Positions 56,326 through 64,000 of a stretch of DNA of 64,000 nucleotides are shown here, piece by piece. Within the stretch, counting starts at the first letter, position 1, and each line of letters starts with the position of its first letter. The stretch is taken from positions 830,001-894,000 of the forward strand of contig WPIO01000013.1 of assembly GCA_009760855.2 (NCBI GenBank), in the 5' to 3' direction. The position numbers and the translations under genes were made by a program. The notes under the pieces were generated by a model. It did not search any database. It saw nothing but the letters and a program-made list of their open reading frames with translations, and had not been told where the DNA came from. This DNA comes from Cristatella mucedo. Taxonomy: Eukaryota; Bryozoa; Phylactolaemata; Cristatellidae.

Positions 56326-57134
56326 AGCCCGATCGCGGTAATCCGGGTTACCGAATTTCCGCAAGTAGAATCGCAATTAATTAACTATTTTACGGATAGC
56401 TGCTCTAAAAATATAGCGTTTTGAAGTCGAAAACGCCGTTGACCTGATTCAAGAGCAGCACCGTCAGAATCGTATCGAAGCAGTCCAAATAACTATGTGC
56501 GTAAGAGCTTGATAAAAGGATGCACACTATGTTTGACTATAATGACGATATAACAGATGTTAGCAACGATGTTCTTAACAAGGCAATGGAGCTGTGTGCA
56601 AGTTCTTAGAAAAAGTTCCCTGGAACTTCATTGCCACCCGCTGGTCTGAAAAGATTATGTAGGAGGTCCGGAATCGCTGCATCAGTGCTCGCCTGGGTAG
56701 TATCGCTGATAGTGAGGACAAAGATCCTGACTTTATTGGCGCGCCGTTGGTGGTGGCAACCGATATGGCTAAGACTCGTGGCAGAAAAAAGAGCATCAGC
56801 ACAGAAAGCTGCTTCGGGCATGCTGATACGCTCTTTGGGGCCCTCGAAGAAGGCACCCGCGGTTTTCCCAAATCAGCCATCAATCTTGAGCTATTTCTTG
56901 AAAAAATAGGCTCAATTTTTGCGATCGAGCCCTGGATCTGGTCAGCCGCTTCGCACTTTCGCTAGCTATTAAAGTAATTGTTTTCGAAATCGCCGTCTTT
57001 CTGCTAACGAATAGAACTCAACGAGCCAGACATTTTTAGCCTATTTGCATATAATTTGGACCAATATTCAGGTAGTTATTGCAGTCCGCGCGAACCAGGG
57101 TTACCGCGGTACACCGGGTTACCGCCATCGGGCT
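56326..57134 (+). mobile_element. DNA transposon with 28-bp inverted termini, unknown superfamily
   Basis: The left terminus (56326-56353) and right terminus (57107-57134, inverted) agree at 24 of 28 positions. Both begin AGCCCGAT, then GCGGTAA, CCGG and TACCG. The core CGGTAA-CCGG-TTACCG is itself nearly palindromic, and GGGTTACCGC is present twice on the right side. LINE-A sequence lies on both sides. No clear target duplication is visible. The interior holds a broken coding region at 56531-56965. I cannot match the termini to a known superfamily. Confidence 0.7.
56531..56965 (+). pseudogene. broken ORF inside the TIR element
   Basis: The plus strand opens MFDYNDDITDVSNDVLNKAM, then a stop and shift. 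It continues NFIATRWSEKIM, a stop, EVRNRCISARLGSIADSED and DPDFIGAPLVVATDMAKTRG. It ends with RKKSISTESCFGHADTLFG and INLELFLEKIGSIFAIEPW to a stop at about 56965. The composition looks protein-like with an acidic then basic pattern. I see no DDE/D triad or zinc finger. It could be a transposase fragment, an accessory DNA-binding protein or a captured host gene. Confidence 0.45.
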
Positions 57135-57160
57135 CAAATCTAAAGTGCCTAAAATAAAAA

Positions 57161-57325
57161 CGTAATATATATATATATATATAATTCATTTGTATAAAGC
57201 TCTAAGAGAACTTAGTCTCTATTCCGGCTCTTCACAAATACCACAGGGCTCGAGCCCACGATATCGGCCAGACCTTTGGTTGGTCCGATGGTACTATACA
57301 AATGTATTATTATTATTATCATTAC
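57161..57325 (-). mobile_element. SINE S1, minus, joined to a plus-strand tail
   Basis: AT microsatellite, LINE-A-type hairpin (AAGCTCTAAGAGAACTTAGTC), B-box region GTGGGCTCGAGCCC, then GGCCAGACCTTTGGTTGGTCC where the head breaks off. TACTATACAAATGTATTATTATT from about 57290 is a plus-strand tail. Confidence 0.75.
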
Positions 57326-57659
57326 TCTAAGACAGTATGGCTGACAGACCGGTGGTTGTCTAATCCGGAGTATCGATTCAAGAGACTTGCTTTCGCCTGG
57401 TCTGAAATATTGGGTGCCTGTTATGAACGCGCTGGTACGACTTATCACTCAAATTCTCATGCTACAACGCAGCCAGCGCTCTCAGCGCGTCTTTAGTCTT
57501 TGCCGGGGAGCGACACATACCGGGTAAGCGCTTAGCTTTTGAACCAAGGTTAATGACTCGTAAGTTTCACGCACCAATGCACGCAGGTAGGTCGATGGTA
57601 GCCGAACACGGTAGCAGCAAATACCACAGCAGCCGCCACCATAACACTGCGAGTACGCC
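57326..57659. other. unique sequence
   Basis: Nothing recognised. Short frames only. Confidence 0.4.
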
Positions 57660-58292
57660 GCAGAGCACGCGATTGCCATTTGGGCGAGTGCCCACGAACA
57701 ACCGTTGCTAAAGCGAACTGCCCCCCCCCGCCTACCCACGCCCATGCATCGCCCAGAAGTTCTGTCGCCGGACCACCCACACCTAGGCCTCTGGAAAACA
57801 AGCGGAAACGTGTTTTATTTGCAAATATCGCTATTGGAACGCATAAAAATCATATCATTGACGACGCTGGTCTTCAGGCCGCCTCAAGTGTTCGTCAGCG
57901 TGTTGCCGAAGTCGGAGAAGGTATTCTTCGACTTCTCGCTGGGGGCAGACGTCACGCAGAGCGCCGACCGGGCAATGAGCACCACAATGGGGAACAGGGC
58001 AGCGCAACCTCCACCACGTTATGATCTGGAATTGTGTCCTCATTGTGCTTGAAGGCGGCGACGAGTTCTTTCACCTCGGCGGCCACAATCTGCCATTGAC
58101 TCCTCGAGAACTGCGGGCAGACTCGGGCATTGCAACTCCAAGACACCCTTAAGTGGGATTTCTATAAGGCAGGCCAATACGCACCCTCGCCCTCCTATAA
58201 GATCATAGACGCCACCCACGCCAATCCAGTACCCATGGGTGTGGGTGCGTATGGATGCGTAGGTGTACCCAGTTGAGGACTCTGATAAACCC
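57660..58292 (-). mobile_element. GC-rich DNA element, copy 2
   Basis: About 630 bp, in inverted orientation relative to copy 1 at 51.2-51.6 kb and longer at its right side. The left end (CAGAGCACGCGATTGCCATT near 57662) corresponds to copy 1's inverted right end. The right end reads, inverted, TATCAGAGTCCTCAACTGGG. Comparing the two ends gives a putative inverted terminus TATCAGAG-CCT-AA followed, after a gap, by GGGTAC. Frames on both strands (for example 57680-58052 plus) have no recognised domain. The CKY motif of copy 1 is partly preserved. Probably non-autonomous. Confidence 0.65.
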
Positions 58293-58333
58293 CCATAGCG
58301 TAGAGCAGCTGTGTATAACAGGAGCTTTGACGT

Positions 58334-58687
58334 TGGCTGTTCTTGTGTAGTCTCACGGAGACACGAGCGCGGAAGTGAGCGATAACGAGACTCTATCGCC
58401 AGAGCTGGTTTGGTCCAGCGGTTAAGGTGCTCGCCCCGACCAAGGTCTGGCTGAGGTCGCGGGCTCGAGCTCCGAGGCATATGTGAAGCGCCTGGATAGA
58501 GATTAAGTTCTCTTAGGGTGCTATACAAATGAATTATATATATCTTTATTTCTCTCAACGTGTACATATACGAGAGCTCGGTGAATCACAGCAGCCGTCA
58601 AATGGGTTAACTATTGGCCGCAGGTGCGGAGTACATTAGTGTAAGGCCGCTGGGCTAATTACAACACCAGCATGCATCCGGCGCACA
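58334..58687 (-). repeat. LTR (3' LTR in element orientation), with S1 inside
   Basis: Aligns with 60542-60777 through GTCTCACGGAGACACGA, GTGAGCGATAA-CGAGACTC, CGTACATATAC, AACTATTGGCCGCAGGTGCG, TAAGGCCGCTGGGCTAATTA and CCAGCATGCATCCGGCGCAC. It lacks about 28 bases present in the other LTR and contains an S1 insertion. A related partial block (58790-58850, CATACATTAGTGGCCGGCTG) lies just inside, with its own purine-rich neighbour. Confidence 0.7.
58404..58543 (+). mobile_element. SINE S1, best-preserved copy, inserted in the LTR
   Basis: Textbook S1. The A box TGGTCCAGCGG lies at 58411-58421, then GCTCGCCCCGACCAAGGTC, B-box region GTCGCGGGCTCGAGCTCC and GAAGCGCCTGGATAGAGATT. The LINE-A-type loop TAAGTTCTCTTAGGG and an AATTATATA tail complete it. 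Including GCCAGA at 58398 the head matches tRNA spacing. TATC on both sides (58394-58397 and after 58543) may be the target duplication. The homologous LTR at 60.6 kb lacks the insertion, confirming its ends. Confidence 0.95.
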
Positions 58688-59568
58688 CTACACCCCTACC
58701 CCCATAGAATGGAGTGCAGCTGCGGCGGGCAACATCCTTACGTCAAAGGTCAGACTCTGCGCCCAGTCAAGTGTCCACCACCTGCTGCAGGCGGGGCATA
58801 CATTAGTGGCCGGCTGCAGCTTCGCTAATTACAATAGCAGAAGCAGCAGGCGCCCACAACATCCCTTCCTCCAATGAAAATAAGAAATCATAGGCCGCCA
58901 GCCCGGCTCGAGAGGGGACGGCCTCGCGACTGAAAAGTCGTGTGTAGCCATCGGTTCCCCACACACTTTTCTACTGCCTGCTCAAACGGTGGCCCCAAAG
59001 CATAAGTTGCTGCCCTGTCCGGAAGTACGTCATTCGGGCTCTACCGGGGGGGGGGTTCTTTTCGACATTGAAGGATTCCGACCGGCTTAACCGGGGTGCA
59101 CGCTACCTGACAGCCACTCGCAGGAGGCACGCGGCAGCTCTGCCCCACGCGAGGAGCCGGTCATAGATGCTGCCCACCTTGAGGCAAAGCGGACACCACT
59201 CCCACTGTTATGCGGTTCCCACTGGTCAGCTCCGTGCGAGCCCCGATGGCCGGTCTCATTCGCTCGTCTCCGGCCGATCCGGCATTCGACAACCACTCTG
59301 GCTCACAACTATGGCCTCGTCGTTCTCTTGGCTCCACTCCGCCGAATCGATTTCGCGGTTGTGCTCGTCTGCGCTCAGCACCGAGACGCTCGTGCGGGTG
59401 CTCTCAGCCGCGAAGACGCTCTCGCTGCTGCGCTTCGAGGCCGAGACGTCGCTCTCACGGCACTCTTTGCCGCCGCGACGCTCTAGCGAGCCACCTGCGT
59501 CTCGTCGCAGGACAGAATTGCCTCGCCGCTGGCCGCTATCTCGCAGTGCTCCTCTTTGCTCTCCGGTG

Positions 59569-60514
<946 letters not shown>

Positions 60515-60541
60515 TTGTTGTTTAACAGTGGCTCCGGCGGC

Positions 60542-60777
60542 GGCTGTTCTAGTGGGAGTCTCACGGAGACACGAACGCGGTAGTGAGCGATAAACGAGAC
60601 TCAGTGTATCTTTATCTCAACGCGTACATATACAACAGCTCGGTGCATCGCAGCAGCCGTCAAATGCTTTACGTCGGCTTTACGCGTCAAAGGCTTAACT
60701 ATTGGCCGCAGGTGCGGAGTACATTGGTGTAAGGCCGCTGGGCTAATTACAACACCAGCATGCATCCGGCGCACGCA
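60542..60777 (-). repeat. LTR (5' LTR in element orientation), empty of SINE
   Basis: 236 bp. It carries GATAAAG (minus strand), a possible polyadenylation-type signal, and the 28-base segment ending GCGTCAAAGGC that is missing from the other LTR. It serves as the empty-site reference for the S1 insertion at 58.4 kb. Confidence 0.7.
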
Positions 60778-61870
60778 ACGTAGTCAATTCGAAAACGATT
60801 GTGGGCAACATGCGGCCAGCACCAGCTATAGCCTACGACGACAACTCTCACGACGCCCAGAGCACCACTGAACTGTCCTGCTCAAGTTCTATAGCACAAC
60901 TGACTAAGGATTGAAGTGGCGGCATCCGCCACGTTACTAAAGTATTGTAGAATCAGTTACTTTATTTATGATAGTATTATAGTATTACATAGTAGCTGAA
61001 GTATCATTCTCGGTCCCTAAATGATTACGACGAGGAATCAGTTATGCCACAATTCCTTGTTAGGTGGCTTAATAGCCGAACTCGTGCGATAGGCAGTGGA
61101 TTGAGCTCTCCACGCTGAGCCGGGTGGTTGTTGTGCCTGAGACTTATCGCAGGCGAGTCGTTTGACGTCACGGCCTATGCTAGACGCCTGTAATCATCAG
61201 CAGTTGTGAAAGAGACTTCTAAACATCCGTAGTTGTGAAACATACTTCTGCACGTTATGGATCTGACTTGCTGTGGTAAGGAAGGGTCTCTACGTTGCTA
61301 CCTTGTTCTGCAGCGGTCAGCATGATTGTGCGTGCATTGGTACTGCAGCTAAAATTCGTCGATCGTGGTTCAAAGGCTTAGCGCTCCGCGGGTATTTGTC
61401 ACGCGTCGGCGAGGACGTACTCCGTGACTAGTGCAGGGTTTTCGGCCCAAGGACATTAGTACAGAAGTCGTAACAGCGCATTTGAACACACGCTAAAGTG
61501 CAGCTACGGTGGGCTGTTAGCTCGATGTGAACGGCAGGCAGCAGCCTATAAGCCTTGGCCATAAACCCACATCAAAGGTCCCAGTCATAAATCCGAATCA
61601 AGCAGCTGTCACTCGGAGGGCCAATTATAGCTTGACCACATTGATCAGTGGACCATAAATCCATAGTCCGTGGTCATAAACCACTCAAACAACTACCCAG
61701 ACGTCACGTTAATAGGAATCACAGATTGACTATGGCACTGCCTCGACATTCCCACGAACCGCTCAAGATGAGATTCGAAGCTGTTTATCCTAGGGCTATT
61801 GGGCTACTGGCTACTGTGCCCCCTAGTCGACCTCTACGGTCAAGGCTGGCCTGTTCTGCCGGCGATAGAA
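60778..61870. other. unique sequence
   Basis: No repeat family or gene recognised. CATAAA words recur around 61560-61690, suggesting an old short tandem array. Confidence 0.4.
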
Positions 61871-61879
61871 ATGGTTCTA

Positions 61880-61982
61880 GTACATTTCCCCCGGGACATT
61901 CCACCCCCCCCCCGACATTTCCCCCTGGCGGACCCTGGGGCATTTCCACCCTGACATTTCCCCCGGGGTATGACATTCCCCC
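61880..61982. repeat. ACATTTCCCCC minisatellite, left member of an inverted pair
   Basis: Degenerate units of the type GACATTTCCCCC-GG repeated about six times, with a run of C and a final GGGGTATGACATTCCCCC. The same text occurs inverted at 63168-63246. Confidence 0.85.
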
Positions 61983-62013
61983 TACGTTGATGAATGCATA
62001 ACTCAGAATACAA

Positions 62014-62076
<63 letters not shown>

Positions 62077-62278
62077 CGTGTGCGTGCGTGTGCGTGCGTG
62101 TGCGTGCGTGTGTGTGCGTGTGTGTGCGTGTGTGTGCGTGTGCGCGTGCGTGTGTGCGCGTGTGTGCGCGTGTGTGCGCGTGTGTGCGCGTGTGTGCGCG
62201 TGTGTGCGCGTGTGTGCGCGTGTGTGCGCGTGTGTGCGCGTGTGTGCGCGTGTGTGCGCGTGTGTGCGTGCGTGTGTT
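62014..62278. repeat. (AT)n-(TG)n-(TGTGTGCGCG)n alternating purine-pyrimidine array
   Basis: AT run, then TG run to about 62070, then TGCG-containing words. From 62151 to 62260 a 10-bp unit TGTGTGCGCG is repeated 11 times without error. All three reading frames are open as Cys-Val-Arg repeats. These are not genes. Confidence 0.97.
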
Positions 62279-62331
62279 CAAATGAAGTTCACGCTCAATT
62301 AAAATAAAATCAACTCAGTATAATTAGAAGA

Positions 62332-62529
62332 ATGGGTGGCTTGGAAGGATGGTTTCTAATGGAGCGAGCGGCGGCAGCGGTAGCAGCGGCTGCGGCAACG
62401 GCAGCGGCGAGCTATACAATTTGGTCCCGCGAGAGTTTGGTCCCGCTCGACGCCGCCCGGCACTTCTTGGAACCCGTCAAAGCGGGCGCGCGCTACGGCG
62501 TGCCGCGCGTTCCTGCAAATGAGCGCTAA
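62332..62529 (+). other. 65-codon frame with GCN run
   Basis: MGGLEGWFLMERAAAAVAAA and an alanine run come from a GCGGCAGCGG-type repeat, then SYTIWSRESLVPLDAARHF. No domain is recognised. Probably repeat-driven rather than coding. Confidence 0.15.
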
Positions 62530-62647
62530 GCCTCAGAGGTCTACTGAGTATAACTCAAGCTCATGAGATCTAGTTACGCCCTAATACGCACTAATTAAAG
62601 CGCGGAATACTAGCAAGGATGGATTTAGGCGGCGGAGGCGCAGCCCG

Positions 62648-62690
62648 CCCTAAACCCTAAACACTAAAACCCTAAGCCCTAAAAATCCTA
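62648..62690. repeat. degenerate CCCTAAA repeat
   Basis: CCTAAACCCTAAACACTAAA and neighbours: a short block of telomere-like heptamers with substitutions. Confidence 0.8.
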
Positions 62691-62992
62691 CGTAGTTTTT
62701 TCGCACAGCAGAGAGCCAGCCGATGCCCAACACCGACAGTTTATTACCAACGCACGGAGCCGAAGAGCGCACGGCTCCCTTCGGCTCCTCGACTCTCACT
62801 CGACTCCCCTCTCCCAGATTCGCGTTCCCTCCTCCTCACTCCCTCCCAACCACAACTCATCCGGTGAGTTGGTGGGAGGACAAAGCCAGCCTCTGTCTAT
62901 GCCACGTCACAGGCGGACCACAGCTGTGCACCGGCCCCTCTCGGTGGTGCTTCTAACAGCTCACCAGTGGCTTATCAGAGGAGCCTGCATAC

Positions 62993-63017
62993 AATACATA
63001 CATACATACGTACATAC
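62993..63017. repeat. (CATA)n microsatellite
   Basis: CATACATACATACATACGTA run of about 25 bases directly before the larger CCCTAAA array. Confidence 0.9.
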
Positions 63018-63023
63018 GAACTA

Positions 63024-63154
63024 CACCCTAAACTCTAAACCCTAAAAACCCTAAAAACCTTAAAGCCTAAACTCTAAACTCTAAACCCTAAACCCTAAAA
63101 AGCCTAAACCCTAAAACCCAAAACACTAAACCCTGGAAACCTAAACCCTAAACC
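63024..63154. repeat. degenerate CCCTAAA array
   Basis: About 130 bases of CCCTAAA, CTCTAAA and CCCTAAAAA variants in one orientation. The heptamer equals TTTAGGG on the other strand, unlike the TTAGGG hexamer usual in animals. Its internal position and degeneracy argue against a functional telomere. Confidence 0.9.
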
Positions 63155-63167
63155 ATATATCCGGGGA

Positions 63168-63246
63168 TGTCATACCCAAAGGGGGAAATGTCCGGGGGGA
63201 ATGTCCGGGTGGGAAACGTCCGGGGAGAACATCCAGGGGGGGAATT
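63168..63246. repeat. GGGGGAAATGTCC minisatellite, right member of an inverted pair
   Basis: GGGGATGTCATACCCAAAGG, GGGAAATGTCCGGGGGGAAT and further units: the reverse complement of the 61880-61982 array, including its GGGTATGACAT edge. It encloses 1.2 kb of other repeats with that array. Confidence 0.85.
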
Positions 63247-64000
63247 CCGTACCCCAGAGAAATAGGCCAGTTGACTCATTTGAGAACCCTCTTCCCGGCG
63301 GCAACATCTGTATAGTTACAGTCTTTACTGCCCAAGGCGGTCAGAGGATCAACCATCCCAACCCTTATTATAACAAAATATGGCTAATGCTGCGATTGTC
63401 GCTAGTGCCAATGGCCAGCAAATATTTGATTAGTTCTTATTAAGTAAGTGTTGATTGCAAGGGAATAAAACTGAGATTTTGAGGGAGATGACTATATATC
63501 CCGTGCTTACCTCGGACTCGATAACCGGCTAAGCCGTGTTAACCATTATTATCAAAGTATATTAAATATTTTAGAAATATTATCTAAATTCAAGTTTTAC
63601 TTTTAAAAATTTAGAGATATGGTCGTTATAAACATGAAATGCTGAGAAATAGATACACAAGCCGCTGCAGATAAATCGCCCGTGCCTTGGCTGCACTCGC
63701 GGCCATTGGTAGGAGGATATCTGCGGAACCATCATCATAGCAACCGAGAGTTGCAGCCATCATTTCTAGAAGCTTTGATCCAAAATATGCAACTTTTCAT
63801 GCATAATGTATAAATATATGAATTTAATAAGATCTTTTTCTCTCTAAATTCATAAGAATGTTGCTCCTTGGGGCAGTGCCACCCATTCCGTTCCGTGGGT
63901 GTCCTGGCGTCATGGCGGAGCTTCACACCGCCGGCTCTACGCTGGAAACGTTGGGAGTAAGTTGCGAGTTGTTTTTACCGCCTGTGACTCGTGCTCGCTG
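63247..64000. other. unique sequence
   Basis: No repeat family recognised and only short frames. The window ends without a gene signal. Confidence 0.4.

Larger units (their letters stand above)
55085..57160 (+). mobile_element. LINE-A host copy with nested LINE-A and DNA transposon
   Basis: The palm-connector (LKIDSVNIFPVESA-like, LTIDDRISSTVKSAFF) runs to about 55257. After an inserted LINE-A piece, the thumb resumes at about 55746 (AFVTSRLDFCNSLLAGLPACAIR in the nucleotide text; PLLANLHWLPVKQLIDYKVL in the frame 55804-56181) and the C-terminus runs to about 56220. The 3' UTR runs to 56325. A TIR element then intervenes, and CAAATCTAAAGTGCCTAAAAT at 57135 looks like the residual 3' end. Confidence 0.8.

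Noticed and set aside
58404-58480. Possible functional tRNA gene in the S1 head
   Set aside because: Dispersed copies share it, always followed by the LINE-A-like tail, so it is a SINE promoter rather than a tRNA gene.
61560-61700. Possible CRISPR-like array (recurring CATAAA words)
   Set aside because: The repeats are six bases long with irregular spacing, and the sequence context is animal.
61994-62307. Cys-Val-Arg rich open frames of 85-102 codons on both strands
   Set aside because: They are translations of the TG/TGCG simple repeat. All frames are open because the repeat contains no stop words.
63024-63154. True chromosome end
   Set aside because: The array is degenerate and internal, with about 850 bp of non-telomeric sequence beyond it.

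Overview
This is repeat-dense, gene-poor animal DNA. It shows no operons, no long open reading frames and no intact housekeeping gene. The metazoan call rests on degraded L2/CR1-like non-LTR retrotransposons (APE-type endonuclease plus reverse transcriptase), two tRNA-headed SINE families, a hAT MITE that looks like SPIN, and long simple repeats. I cannot fix the species. An invertebrate with a large genome, such as a mollusc or flatworm, is a guess only.

Four working names recur below. LINE-A is an L2/CR1-like element whose 3' end folds as a short hairpin (GAGAGATTAAGTTCTCT) followed by a TTA repeat. LINE-B is a second RT lineage with a different C-terminus (motif APSYLAELLHQF) and a different 3' end. 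S1 is a SINE with a tRNA-like head (A box TGGTCCAGCGG) and a tail copied from LINE-A. S2 is a SINE with a different tRNA-like head (B box GGTTCGACTCC) and a tail containing GGCTGTTTAATCGGCTA.

Layout. 1-16 kb: diverged LINE-A, LINE-B and S2 copies separated by unique sequence. 16-20 kb: a long LINE-B copy carrying three SINE insertions. 23.5-25.4 kb: another LINE-B copy with an S1 inside. 26.4-30.8 kb: the best structure in the window, a nearly complete minus-strand LINE-A carrying three younger insertions. 31-43 kb: scattered LINE pieces and mostly unique sequence. 43.6 kb: the SPIN-like MITE. 45-48.7 kb: a group of perfect inverted repeats. 48.8-50.3 kb: a CpG-rich island, the only plausible site for the 5' end of a host gene. 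50.8-58.3 kb: stacked LINE-A copies with two apparently new DNA-transposon types, one GC-rich and one with GGTAACCCGG-type termini. 58.3-60.8 kb: a candidate non-autonomous LTR element whose internal ORF is dominated by an Arg-Glu repeat. 61.9-63.2 kb: an inverted pair of minisatellites enclosing alternating purine-pyrimidine and telomere-like CCCTAAA repeats.

Interactions. S1 almost certainly uses the LINE-A machinery, since it shares the LINE-A 3' hairpin. Nested insertions give a relative order of events: older LINE-A and LINE-B copies first, then younger LINE, S1 and S2 copies. Every reverse transcriptase here is broken by stops and frameshifts, so nothing in the window can move on its own. 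I found no CRISPR array, rRNA gene or functional tRNA gene. All family names and alignments are by eye and were not tested by any search.
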